From Notospermus geniculatus (taxonomy: Eukaryota > Nemertea > Pilidiophora > Heteronemertea > Lineidae), in the NCBI GenBank assembly GCA_002633025.1, contig NMRB01000517.1, positions 194,183 to 258,182 of the forward strand: DNA of 64,000 nt. The letters are read 5' to 3'. Both the position numbers and the translations under genes were made by a program. The stretch's first letter is position 1; each line of letters starts with the position of its first letter. Shown here piece by piece: positions 22,546 through 36,000 of the stretch. The notes under the pieces are model-generated. The model had not been told where the DNA came from. It worked only from the letters and a program-made list of their open reading frames with translations, and did no database searches.

Positions 22546-23127
22546 TTTACAAAGTAATTTCTTTGACTTTTTCATTCTGGAAATTGACAGACATAATTTT
22601 TCATCGTGAGCCATGATTACAAATTCTTATTCCCAGACATCCAGTCGGTTTGGAATAGCAACGCTAGCGTCGTCTGCTTTTCTGTCAGAGAGATTTTCTC
22701 GTTGTTGACAATGTCACTGATTCTTAGTAAGGCATGGTCCCAAGTGACACGAGTGTCATGGAGGGGATCTGCATCCTGATCAGGCCGTCTTAATGGTCAT
22801 ACTGTCCTCGGGGAGGTCAGCTTAGCCGGGGTCGACGAATGAGGTGAATAATGTAGCGACTTTTGCTAAGGAATTGATTGGGATGGTGATGAAGGCTCGG
22901 GTGGGAGGAGAAAAAAGAGGATTTTGAAATTTATCACCTAAAATAGTTTTTCGCGAGATGGCTCGTGTTAATATCATGATGTGTGGGTTGAATAAATTTG
23001 GATGTGAACGGACTACAGTAATTTGAATTGTCGTATTACGGAGTCCTACAGTTCATTCAGAATAAGAAGTCATGCAGATCGGAAGTCATGTTTGTGAGCC
23101 GTGTCATGGACATGAGAGTTGCAGAGA
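22546..23127. other. No recognised gene
   Basis: Unique-looking; nothing named. Confidence 0.5.
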
Positions 23128-23472
23128 AAGGTAGCACGCATTATTTCAGCTCACAGACATGGCTCAGCAGAGATGAGGTAGCACGCATTGGTTTCTGCTG
23201 ACAGATGTGGCTCAGCGGAGATGAGGTAGCACACATAGGTTTCAGCTCATAGACGTGGCTCAGCAGAGATGAGGTAGCACACATAGGTTTCAGCTCACAG
23301 ACATCGCTCAGCGGAGATGAGGTAGCACGCATAGGTTTCAGCTCACAGACATGGCTCAGCAGAGATGAGGTAGCACACCAATGTTTCAGCTCACAGACAT
23401 GGCTCAGCGGAGATGAGGTAGCACACAGAGGTTTCAGCTCACACACGTGGCTCAGCGGAGATGAGGTAGCAC
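23128..23472. repeat. 48-bp minisatellite, about seven copies
   Basis: Unit GGCTCAGCGGAGATGAGGTA GCACACATAGGTTTCAGCTC ACAGACGT (48 bases). Since 48 is 16 codons, the minus strand stays open for about 100 codons as a repeat of CELKPMCATSSLLSH. No start context, signal or flanking exon supports coding. Confidence 0.88.
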
Positions 23473-23613
23473 GGCAATGATTATCGCCGGCGATGATTGC
23501 CCAATAACAAACAGTACCAAAACCAATACTGCATATTCTGCATTCGATGGCAAGAAGATCGGTGGCAATAAGACCGCTTGCGATATCCCCTGGTGTGCTG
23601 CTGTTTTAAGAAG
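23473..23613 (+). mobile_element. MITE-3 fragment
   Basis: Only the right half of the family is present: GATGATTGCCCAATAACAAA, GGCAAGAAGATCGGTGGCAA and TTGCGATATCCCCTGGTGTG. It directly abuts the 48-bp array at its left edge. Confidence 0.65.
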
Positions 23614-24449
23614 AATGCCAAGCACTAGTGTTTCCCTTCAGCTACCCCGACACCCCCAACCTGCCAATGCCTCTAGGCCAGAGGGTTAACTCATATCAAT
23701 TCTACAGGGCGCTTGTGGATTTCCGGCTCTCAGACTCTGCTAGACAGGAGATAACTCATAATGGACAAGATGCCATCACTCACCAGTTGAATGCATCTGT
23801 TGACAATGAGATCAGTGGCAGTGGTCATCAGAAAAACTTCGCCGCGAAGACTAATCTGACAGCTATGACCTTAGAAATATCATGCACGTATTTTTTTTCC
23901 AGTTGGTCATACCGTATGTTTATCTGTGGTAATGGCCGACCTGATGCCCTGGGTGATGAGGGGTTTCATTATTTTTGTACAGTGTGTTGCGGAAAAAAAT
24001 GCCCCTGGAAAATGGCGATAGGGTTTTCGGAATCCCATCATTCTACCTTGGGTTGCCACTCCCAGGAATGTAGAAATACGCAGCAATGAGGCATCCAATC
24101 AGTCATTATGTCCTGCCCGCATATATTGACCCAGTGACTGGCAGCAACTTAGGTAGCATCCGTGACATTGCGACTTGATGAGACTCGATTTCGTTCAGAA
24201 AACTGGCAGTGATCAGTCGCAGGTCCGCACACTGTCGTGACTGAACGAAACTGGTTACAACTAGTCGCTAGAAAGTTTAACGTGTGCAGCTCCCGGCGAC
24301 TGGTGATTTCTCACTTCCACTGAGTCGCAAGGGTGCGTACATCGGCCGTTTCTTGCGACTGATCAGTTGCCTCCAGTTTCAGCTAGTTCCTCCCAGTCGC
24401 CAGTAGCTCAGTGGCGACTAGTTGTGTCAAGTCGCAAGTGTGATTTACG

Positions 24450-24880
24450 CTTGGCTTTAATGCTGATGTCAGGTCGCACACGATTGCCTGCGCCACGACG
24501 GAACAGACGACATCAAGTGAAGAAATCATGGCCAGGTCACAAAGGTGAAAATGTGTGCGCTCCAGGTGGCATCTGCATGCAGGGAATCGTAACTTGAGTC
24601 AGGGCTGCGAATGGATTCACGCTTCGTCGTCGAGAAGAAGTTGAACATGTTCAACTCTGACTGTAGTTGCGTCTCATGTGCGATGATCGGCATCAGTCTC
24701 CAATCCAAAAGGTCACGAATGGCAAAACGTCACACCGTATCGGTGACTGATTTGTTCCACGCAGTCGTGCCTCAGATGCAAAGTGATCCAAAAAGTCAGT
24801 CACCGCCTGTTCTGTGCCATCGCAAGTTCGACCTGACTTCAGCATTAGGCAATCATTCAAGATGTGCTCTGTCATGTTCA
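24450..24880. mobile_element. Large imperfect inverted repeat
   Basis: TTTAATGCTGATGTCAGGTC at about 24456 pairs with GACCTGACTTCAGCATTAGG at about 24830; CAAGTGAAGAAATCATGG-side and interior pair less well. Flanking 24130-24430 is rich in AGTCGC(A/T)AG words and looks like more decayed repeat of the same kind. Confidence 0.5.
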
Positions 24881-25407
24881 AGTGCGATTTTAGGCTAAAC
24901 ACCCTTCAACGTTCGCAAGTCAACATGCGATTTTTCACACCTGAGTGGGTTCGGATAAGAAATCTCTGATGTGCTTTTCCATTCTGCGAAACTCGAACAA
25001 ACAAATGAGCCATCCTTGAAAAGCGTCAAATGAATTTACCAAACGGCAAATGAGCAGAAATCGGATGGTGCTTGCATGAAGTGATATGCACGGAGTTCCG
25101 CGACTAGGCTCATTAACTCACGATCGTCAACTGAAATCAAATTCGTTTTTAAGAAATGGTAATCATTGATAGAGGCAGAACCAGGCTCTGAAAATACAAA
25201 CAGGTTCAGGATGCGAACAAATGATGGCACAATTTTTATCGGATCGTTTGCTCAGAGATTTTCAAGTTCGATGCTTTTGTGAAAAGGATTGGCAGTAATC
25301 GTGAATGGAGAGTGCTAAAGTGGAATTTACAGTCGAGTGCCCACTTGGTTGTTTATCCTTGAACCAAGTGCTTGGAGGATCAAGGCTGTTGAAGTCATTG
25401 AATATCG

Positions 25408-25890
25408 CTGTAAGCCAGCAGCACACAAGGCGATATCGCAACCGATCGGCTTGCCATTGAGCAAAATTGGCTGATGACACCACAGGGGCGGATCCAGGAT
25501 TTTGGAATACAGGGGGCCGGTCACCATCATCCACAGGCTGACGGAGTCTGGGAAAATTTTGAATTCCAGATGCACTTAGATACGATTTCCAAGCATCTGG
25601 GGCCATGATTTCCTCATCTATTTGCTCATTTTTTCGGAGTTAGTGACCCATTTTTTGTTTGTGTTCCAAAAATAGGGGGGCCGTGGCCCCCTCGGCCCCC
25701 CTCTGGATCCGCGCCTGCACCAGGCGTGCGCTGGACAGTAATGCGTGGAATCTTCTCACCAGCGATGCTTGCACAATATCCAACAACATCAATATCGCCT
25801 ACATGTACATGTAGTTTGTGGTGGCTGGCGAAATGATCGGGGCGATTAGATAGCTTGCGATATCGCCTGGTGTGCTGCTAGCTTTAAGGG
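25408..25890 (+). mobile_element. MITE-3 copy split by a MITE-4 insertion
   Basis: The left end AAGCCAGCAGCACACAAGGC and right end TGGTGTGCTGCTAGCTTTAA belong to MITE-3. At 25483-25720 a MITE-4 element interrupts it, flanked by the 5-bp duplication CACCA. Confidence 0.75.
25483..25720 (+). mobile_element. MITE-4 relative nested in MITE-3
   Basis: Ends CAGGGGCGGATCCAGGATTT and CCCCCTCTGGATCCGCGCCT are inverted repeats. Flanked by CACCA on both sides; without it, the host element reads as an uninterrupted GACACCAGGCGTGCG. Confidence 0.75.
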
Positions 25891-27003
25891 CCTAGCTGTC
25901 ACACTGAAGTAGTTCTCAAAACGTCCTTCCCCGTCCTAAAGAAATCGTAAAACGGGCTAGAACGTGTAACCCTTGGCAAAATAATGCCTCGATGTTCTGG
26001 AGCACGCTTCCCGCCCATGAAGTTCGTAAAAGACTGTTCAACGTTGCCACTCCGTTCGCACACAGTTTGAGCCCGTTCGGCGAAATGTTCAAGAACGTAC
26101 CGAGAACTAGCTAAGTGTGATGGGGCATTAGGGCTTTTACAAAGAGTCTCTCCCTGTATCGCCAAATCAACAATGGGTTTGACCAAAAATTGAACTCGCA
26201 ACTTCAGAAGTGACTGATGTAAATCAGTGACACACAGGGACCTTAAACAATCCATCGTTTTAATTGACAGTTGGACTGGTTTCATCTCAACTTCAACATC
26301 AATCATCTTCTGAATTATAAGACTTAATGATCAACAACCTTGAAGTTTTAACTTTCTTAATACTCATTTTAATTTCAGTTTTCAGTCGTCATTGTAATCT
26401 ACACGGAACCTCTCGGACACCTTCAGGACTGGTAGTTGGTGTCCTTAATTTAGAAGTGTCCTGATTACAGAGGTCAAAATGAATAGAAATGATGATTAGT
26501 CTAGGACTGAGCTTTAGTGTCCTTAATTTAGAGGTGTCCTCCTGGCAGAGGTGTCCACTAAGTGGGGTTCCACATCTATCAAACAAGCTCAAACTGGCAG
26601 GGTTACGTATCTAGGATTTCAGAAGGGCAGGGTGCAAACTTTGTGAAAAGGGAACTTCAACCAAGACGAAAGGGCACTTTTCTACTAAAGGAATTTGAGA
26701 AGCTTTTCAGTTAAAAAGGTCTTTATAACTCCAGTCAGTAAATTTAAGCCATTTCTAAGGTGATATGACCAAAAGGGACCATGAAATTTTTTTAGGGGCA
26801 CAGCGTGTTATAGGGGGTTAAAAAGGGCACAGCAGCGCCCCCTTTAGCAGCACGGCAGCACCACTCTAAAATGGCCTAGATATAATCCTAACTAGTGTGT
26901 AGATTTATCTGGGAATTTTTGTGCAGTGTTTTAAATTTATTCGTAGTATTTTAATTTATTGTTCCAACATTTTTAACGCAATTGCTTTTCTCATATTTTC
27001 CAG

Positions 27004-30000
27004 AGGGTACGCCGACTTCCAACACGCCCATTATGTCATCATCATTACAAGAACTTTCATTTAATCTTCCTACGGAAAAGCTGACGGAATCCCTCCAACA
27101 AGCTGTGCAGCTTCCACCTACATTCAATCGCCAGCGCCGTCGAGCATCTATGCACGATGCCATAGATCATACGAAAATTAACACTAGGCTTTACGACAGG
27201 GTAGTAAGTATGCTTCGGATATTTTAAGCAGGGCCGTAGGAACATCCTGACATTGGGGGGGGCAAAGATTTGATGAAAGACAGGCCGTAGTCCCTGGCAG
27301 CAAGCGCCGGCGGGGGTCCGGGGGACCTCCGCCCGAGAAAATGTCAAAAAACTTGCAAAATTCTTTATCAAACAACACTATTCATTGTGTTACACTTAAA
27401 GTGGGGAGTTTGAATGAGAATGCGGGCCCTGGATGAATGGAAGAAGATAAGTTGATTTTTATGAATCAATATTAATGACCATACTCCATGAAGAATGTTA
27501 AATAAATGACCACCACAAAAAATTAATAGCCAGGCCGTATAATTTTGAGATTCGGGATTGCTGTCCAATTCGTATCAGTGATAAATTGGATTCCGCTCGA
27601 GTCGAAAAAGTTGCGTACATAAAAATCTCAACTCGAACTGATGGTATGTTTCCCGGACTATATTGCCCTGCCTATAAATGAAATACGAAGAGAATGAGAA
27701 TCCATGTAAAAAAGTAAATGCCATCATGTTTTTGCTGAGCAAATATTTCCTTGCGTAGACCAATAATTACCGAATGAAATTCCTCGTCTGCTCGCAGGGG
27801 CCGAATCTGATAAGATGCTAAAAATTACTCCGACGCGTTGCCAGTTAATGTCAAAATTAAATGCACCGTGGCAGTCATTAAATGTTCCAGTGTCATCAGT
27901 GGGAATTACCGAAGTGTCATCTTGTGGTGGGCGGGTAACGTCATGGTGGACCGAACACCTCAAGACGTTACGGGGTGGGGAGTTCAACTTTTCTTAATGG
28001 TGATCCATTTTCCCAACGTAGAAACGGCATTCTACCCTCGAACGGCAGGAAATTATGAGACAGGTATAATTCCGCCATTATTTTTAGCGTATCATCCTAA
28101 ATATAGCAACATACATGTAGAAGAAATTAGCAGACGATATTATCGTCTGATTTTGAAAAAGGGCAATGACCTCTGTGCCTGTTTCATCTTGAGGTGACGG
28201 CCAGTGGGGGGGGGGTGACTGACCTGTTCATCTGTTACCGGTAACTTGGAAAAGAAGAAGCCTTTGAAGTTGGATGATTTCATTAAATCAGTCTCATATA
28301 TTCAGGGGCGGATCCACAATTTCGGAAATGAGGGGGGCGCACTGTGCTAGAAACATTGAAATCTGCAGTGAATTTCAATGAATTTCACGGTCAATTTTAC
28401 AGATTTGTTGGCCGAAAGGAGGGGGCGTGCGCCAGGTGCGCCCCCCTTGGATCCGCACCTGATATTTGTCAAGTAACAAACAAACGTCATACTGATATTT
28501 CGTTCAGGTCGTACCCCCAGCCTCGGCTTTGAACTCGCCATCATCCTGACCATGATAACCAATCCTATCTTCTGAGAATCGCATTCTCCTTTGGACATAG
28601 CGTGACCTTTCGCCACCAAGCTTTCAGATCACTTTGAATCCAGATCCTCTTTTACCTACATAAGTGTGTCTTTCTTTGAACTTCTGGTCAAAGACTGCGC
28701 CAATATATAGTTTCCATACTTATGAAACAGGGCTACTTGAGTCACCACGTAAATGAATTTTGATCCAATTTTCAACACCTTTACCGATAAATTGTACTGT
28801 GGTTGGATCAAAATGCTCTCAGTCTCAGTATTGATAAACGTTGTTTATTTGGCAACTCAGCTGTCGCTTCCTTATCTCATCTGCCCCTGTAGTCCAGCAG
28901 ACGGCATCTTCTGTTGAAGTTTTCCTGCATCCTGTGATGCTGACTGAAAAATATTTGAAGAAATGTTGTGCTTATCAACCGTCTGAAGAATTTTTCTTCA
29001 AATTTTTTTCCATTCCGAGGCTTCTAGAAAACTTCCAAAGGGGAGGCCACAACAATCGACTAGTCGGAGCCCGTTGATGTAATCAAAGCACGATTGTGAC
29101 TCAGTACCACCATGGTCATCAAATCATGTGACAAAATGAATGACTCTCCGATTTGGTACAACTCCAGGGTTGCGTCGTGACCCTTTCAACTGTCACAATG
29201 CGACTCGATCATCCTGTGACGCAATATCGCAAGCCATGGAGTAAAATCGGCTGTTGACACCATGTGTGTGCTGGACAGTGATGCGTGGAATCCTCTCGCA
29301 AGCGATGCACGCCCATTACCAAAAAGTACCAAAACCGATATACCTGGTCTGCGGTCGCTGGCGAGAAGATCGGTGGCGATTAGATCGCTTGCGATATCGC
29401 CTGGTGTGCAACCTAAACTCGACAATAAGTTCAGTCGCTCTCGACAGAGTTATGTTACTGCTTTTGTTACTACGAAAATGTCCACCTTCAGGACGCAATG
29501 AAAACAATCACATCGCGATGAGTCGTGTCGCGTCAAGTTGCAGAGTGTGGAATACTCCAAACAGAGACATCGCAATACTGAGTGAATGTTCTGCATCATG
29601 CAATTTCACAATCAATCATCGGCTAAATAACCCTGCAAAAATCCGGCCCATTATTGGTGCAGGCACAAAGAAAGGACAACATTAGAGAAGATGTATGTGT
29701 TACAGGCGTGTTAATGGTCTCATAAAAGTAATCGAACTTGTAGCGGCCTACATGGATAATGTTTATGACTACATTGAAATTACTCTTTAACGTTCCCNNN
29801 NNNNNNNNNNNNNNNNNNNNNNNNNNNNNNNNNNGGGGGGGGGGGGGCAGTATTCGTATTTGCATTAGATTTTTCCATCAGGGCCGAAGCCAGAGCATTA
29901 TTGGCCCTGGTAAGTATGGAAGAGGCCATCTCAAGCTACTCATGTTCCTCACTTGGATGAGGTCTTTTACTTGTCCTTGCAAAGGAACAAGGTACAAGGC

Positions 30001-33000
30001 ACCATGGCTTACTGTCCCATGTGACAGAGTCTGAAGAGCCAGGGATGAGTAATCCCATATAGCCAGGGATTCAAACCTGGGACCTCCCACTTGCTAAGCA
30101 GACGTGATAGCCACTAGTCTATCCAGGCTCCTCAAGTATTTTGGATAAGGGGATACACAGCTATCAAATTTTCTGCTCGTCTTCAATGACCATATGAAAT
30201 TATCATGATATGCATCGGACCTCGCAACTTGCCGCAGCATTTGGGTGTCATCTTACGCCATGTTTATGGGTCGTGTCAATTGGGAGATTACTGCCAAAAG
30301 CAGCGTTATCACATGGAATTTATCATTTGCGTGTTATTAGCCCTGGACAGTAAGCTGTAAAGAGGAAATGACATGATGTCATATTGTTGATGATGTGTTG
30401 CGGTGACTGTGAGGACGGAAAATTACGTGACCGTCTATATGGGTTGTTGATGTTGGGAATCACTCGTCTTATAGTATCAGCCTGTTGGAAAGAATTGCTT
30501 GTCATAATGTTGTAATGAAACTAAAGCCACCCATACAAGTTCAATATTATTGCACAATATGAGGACCAAAATGGGCAATATTATTGCCAGTCTTTCTTCC
30601 ACCCATCATGCCAGAAGACATGGCCCTAATTTGGGCCCCATATTGTGCAATAAATATTGGTCGTGTATAGCCCGCTATAGGCATTACTGCATTCCTACTA
30701 GCCATAAGCTACTGGGACATCAGTCTCTCTAAAAGCCGCCCATACACGTTCAATATTATTGCACAATATGAGGACCAAAATGGGTGATGTTATTGCCAAT
30801 TTTTCTTTCACCCATCATGCCAGAAGCACATGCCCATATTTTGGGCCCCATATTGTGCAATAATATTGATCGTGTATGGTTGGCTAAAGCGGCCTATCCA
30901 CCTACAATATTATTGCACAATATGAGGATCAAAATGTATGGGCCTTTCAAGGCAACGTTGAGCACGTTACATTTTGGATGGGAGACTGGCATGTGCAATG
31001 CAAAGTAAACATCCCGGCTCAAATCTTGGTGCGGTTCTTCATTGGTTTACAACACTAATGCTCAATTTCATTCTTTTTTAGCAACCGGTTCGCCAACAGT
31101 CCATTGGAAGCATCCAGGAAGAACACATCGGCTCAATGAATTTCTCCTTGGATTATAACTATGAGACGGGTATAATGACAGTACGGATTATCCAAGCTCG
31201 TGACCTCGTCCCTAGGGATTTAAGTGGAACTGCTAATCCATACTGTCAGATTTCAATATTGCCCAGCAAAAGATCGATAATGCAGACGAAACATGTAAAA
31301 AAGACGTTGAATCCAGAATTCGAGGAGGAGTTCCTGTTTGAAGTTCTTCCTAGCACTTTAGCGGCACGGACGCTCGAAATTTTGATCTTTGATTATGATC
31401 AGTTTTCCCGGGATGAGGTGTTGGGACAGGTGCACCTTCCGTTGGATTCGATTGATCTGTCGGAACGAATCATTCTGTGGAAAGGAATATCTGTATTTGA
31501 AAAAAATAAAGAGGTAAGTCGGACTTGGTGCTACAGCACGGAGTTAAGCCTAGTTTACATTTCGACGCACGACCATCGCCGGCGACCGACGCGCGTTCTT
31601 GCCTTCGACGCCGACCCCGTCGTACGATTTGATCGGCGTCAGATCGCGAGGCTGTTATTACTTGAGTCATTTCATAACGGGTCGCCGTCGCTAAAGTACG
31701 CTGGACTATGAATCAATTCCAGGAAGTCGGCGTCCAGATTTGATCGGGCGTCGGACGCCGATGGTCTTGCGTCGAAGTATAAACTAGGCTTTAGAGGACC
31801 CCACAGTATTCCCACTTTTTCTCGACAGCTGGTGTCACCGTGCCAACTCTCCAACTCGTGTTGCTGCCGCTAGGTGGCTCTCTCTATGTCGGCAGTCAAA
31901 TTACCCATTAAGAGAAGAGATTGATGACTTGTCCATGTGAATCAAACCCATGGTCTCTCAGTCACGTGTCTGGCACTCTAACAACTACACCACTTCGTTC
32001 ACTATTCCAAATATTCTAAGATTTATTGCCCATTTGTAGCCTTCAGTTGTCTCCTTAGCTCCAGCCTCTTGGGGAGTTTCATTATGACATTCATCATCAT
32101 CATCATCATCATCATCTTTGTTGCATGTGTCTCTCTTGATGGTTCTTCATGAAATAATCAATTTCTGGCAATTTCATTAAATGGGTCAGTTATTTATCAA
32201 GGACTAGTCATATTCCTTGTGGGTTTTAGTTGTTCAAGATTGATGTGCCTACTCACAGTGTGCAGATTTTGGAATGTACATCATCAGAAATCAACTTGCT
32301 TGAATTACGATTGAAGTCCCGGTATGTAAATGTTGATCAAAAATTTATGCTTGGAATGTTCTAATTCTTTGAACAAAACATTACCTCATACCTGAAGCCT
32401 AGAAAGACTTAAAGCCAGCAGCACACCAGGCCATATCGCAAGCGATCTGATCACAAGTGAGCAAAATCGGCTGTTGACACCAGGTGTCACTGGACACAGC
32501 GATGCGTGGAATCCTCTCGCCAGCAATGTTTGCCCAATATCAAAACAATACCAAAACCGGTATTGCCTCATCTGCGATGGCTGCCGAGAAGATCGGTGGC
32601 GAGTAGATCACTTGCAATATCACCTGGTGTGCTGATGCAGGTTAGCTCTATGGGCAACTTAGCCATAGCTCTCTATGGGCAATGCAGCCATAGCTCTATA
32701 TGGGCGACTCGGCCATAGCTCTCTACTGGCAACTCAGCCATAGCCCTAGCTCTCTATGGGTAGTCAGCCATAGATCGCTATGAACAACTCAGCCATAGCT
32801 CTCAGCTCTCTATGGGCACTCAGCCATAGCTCTCTACAGGCAACTCAGCCATAGCCCTAGCTCTCTATGGGGAGTCAGCCATAGATCGCTATGGACAACT
32901 CGGCCACAGCTCTCTATGGGCACTCGGCCATAGCTCTCTATGGGCAACTCAGCCATAGCTCTCTATGGGCAACTCAGTCATAGCTCTCTATGGGCAACTC

Positions 33001-36000
33001 AGTCATAGCTCTCTATGGGCAACTCGGCCATAGCTCTCTATGGGCAACTCAGCCATAGCTCTCTATGGGCAACTCAGCCATAGCTCCCTATGGGCAACTC
33101 ACCCATTGCTCTCTATGGGCAGTTAGTAGTGTCACTGGACAAGGCATACGTCATAATGAAGCCAAGAATCGTGAATTGCTCATGTGGTGGAATGCCTTTA
33201 TGAAGCATTGAAGTTCTTGCTCAGAACTAAAGAAACGAATTTTCCCTTTGGCCTTTCCTCAACTGAGTGAGAATCTTCATGGACCTGTCTGTCTTTATGT
33301 AATGTGGATTGAGACTACCAAGAGTCCCGCCAACCCACTAACCCTCCCCGCCAATGTGAAATATTTGACCACCTCTCTGAAAAAGATACCCGCCACCATA
33401 AAATGACAGTGCTGTTTGCCCATTCGTTCATCAACCTTTCTCATATTGGTACTGTAGATCGGGATTATGTCTTATTGGTCGAAATTTCACCTTCTCCATC
33501 TTGGATTTCTCCCGAGACAAAACGTATTGGACATTCTTGTATAATAAATCACGATCCTTCACGATTTTGCCGTACAAACAAATATCTTTTAAAATGAATG
33601 CCCCACAAGAGAGATGCTGATCATAATGAGAAGTGATAAATTTTTTTTCAATGTTCACAAGCTAGACTGGTCCCCTGTCCTCGAGCCACTCTGCAAATAC
33701 GTTTTAGCGGAGTGGCTCGAGGACAGGGGACCAGTCTATTTACAAGCTGGACCAGGACGTGACAGGTGGAGTACATGGTGTCTAGTACGGCGGAAAAATT
33801 CACTCCATCCTGTCAGCCAAAATGTGATGATACAATGCCCTTCATGAATTCATCATCGGGCGAATTTTATCAGACTTCCACTCAGTTTGGCAACGGGTTT
33901 ATGAATGATTGGCCCGCTGTGGCCTCTGCAAGGGCTGTCAACAAATACCTCTAGCATTTTATCACGCACCAGTGAGTCGTTGCTACACAAATGTTAACGG
34001 ATTGAATCTTATCTTCAAGAACAAAGTCAAAGTACCAGTTGTGGGTACCATTATCAACTGTACTATGATTATAGAGCTTGAGCCGCGGCTCATTATGACG
34101 TCACATTTGACCTGCAGTCCACCATGCTGGCGGTCAACGACAAAGTGTGCCACGTGCAAATCGCGTCATGGTTGAAGACGCAACACTCCACTTGCACTGA
34201 CGACAAACTGCACCACGTGGGTCGCCGACGTCATTTGACGTCAGTTTGACCGGCAAGATGGCGGATTTTTTCGTGATGACGTCATCGGCTCAAGCTCTAT
34301 AGTCAGACAGACACTGACGTTCCAAGAGTCTTCATAGCCTAGTGATTATCACGTCCGCTTACCAAGCGGCAGGTCCTGGGTTTGAATCCCGGGCCATACA
34401 TGTATGAGATTAATTACCCCTGGCTCTTCGGTCCGTCGCAATGGACAGTAAACCATGGTGCCTTGTACCTTGTGCCTTTACAAGGGCAAGTAAAAGACCC
34501 ATCCAAGTGAGGAACATGAGTAGCTTGAGATGGCCTCTTCTGTATTTACCAGGGCCAATAATGCTCTGGCTTCAGCCGAGATGGAAAAGTCCAGTAAAAC
34601 AGATACTGGTGTTGTAAAGTGGGGCTCTAAGTCCAAGTAAAACATTGCAAAAGTCACAACTGGGTGTTCTCTCCCCGAAAGAAAATTGGAAGCTCATGGA
34701 CTTGCAGTTAGACGTTTTCATCTTCTGTGTCTGGTTTACGGACCTTACAATTCGTCCATCTCCACGCATGATTCCTCCCATCCGTTCTACACCTCAAGTA
34801 TTCCCAATTCAGGACCTGTCCTCGCGGTTGTCCTCAAGATAAGGTGGAGAATATAGATGACACCTCATCAACGGCTCATCTTCTCTCCCAGATTCGATTG
34901 ACGGCCTGTCATCATCTGGCCATGCATCTATCATCCGGTTGGTCATCAACTCGGATGTGGCAGTTGCAATTATAGGTTGTGCAAGGACGCAGTCTCTGGC
35001 AGTTGGAAGCAGTCTCTGGTGCTGCAAATGGCAGTAGCAGTGTGCAAACTCTGTAGCAGCTTGAAGTCTCTCGCCCTGCAGCTGTGCTGAAGGCACAGAC
35101 TGTGGCAGATAAGAGGAATGGTTTATCTCATATGACCCGGACTGGATTCGAACCCAGGACCTGCCGCCTGCTCAGCAGACATGATAACCACGAGCCTATC
35201 AAGGATTCTCAACTAATGCACCCTCTTTCTCGTTTCAGTGCACAGAGTTAGGCGACCTTATGTTCTCCCTGGGCTACTTATCGAGTGCTAAACGCTTAAC
35301 TGTTGTGATAATGAAAGCTAGGAATCTAAAAATCATCGATCGTGATAAAGGGACGTCAGGTAAGTGATGGTCTAAGGCTGCAATCACATAGAGCTACACG
35401 GACACGTTGCTTAAAAATGGCTTCACAAAGGACTCGCGACCGTGAAGCCATTGTTAATTGGCGTATCCGTGTAGCATGTAGCTCTATGGGATTGCAGCCT
35501 TACGGAAACCCTGGCACATGTAGGCTGTATTCATTGGAAAGGACTCACAGAGTGCTTTTCAATAGGCCTTTCCAATAAAGATGGTGGCCTACTAGTTCTC
35601 CCACATGACGGCGCGGCCATTCATTGTCCAAGCATAATAACATTACCAAACGCATCCTCTCTGATAATTATTTTACCTAAACATTTGTGCCTATGGCCCA
35701 CTTGATGAGCTTATCATGCCAGCAGCCATTGAATGGTGTCAAGCTTCCGACGTCATATGGTGAGAACTGTTAGACCGCCATCTTTGTTGGAAAGGCCTAG
35801 GTATTTCCAGTCGTTTTGTATTTTCGAATTTGACAGAATTAATGGGAATGAAGTGGCTTAATCAATTCAGAAACTGATGTTTGGTGCAGGAAAATGGAGC
35901 ACATGGACATAGCCCCTACTTTAGATGATGCATACTGGTGGCTTTTTCTGTATGCATGCACCCAAAAACTCTGTCTCATCCTCATAAAACATTGACTGTC

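Larger units (their letters stand above)
24881..27003. other. No convincing exon before the synaptotagmin linker exon
   Basis: Apart from MITE-3/MITE-4 at 25408-25890, this interval has duplicated TCCTTAATTTAGA(A/G)GTGTCC words (26440-26535) and a 135-codon minus-strand ORF at 25899-26306 that I do not recognise. No transmembrane exon for the synaptotagmin was found here. Confidence 0.5.

Noticed and set aside
23628-24089. 153-codon plus ORF
   Set aside because: No motif, no splice context, starts at the edge of a MITE-3 fragment; composition looks like non-coding sequence.
25899-26306. 135-codon minus ORF
   Set aside because: Moderately long, but no recognised domain or signals. Kept as uncertain and not called a gene.
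29254-29685. 143-codon plus ORF
   Set aside because: Lies mostly in a MITE-3 copy.
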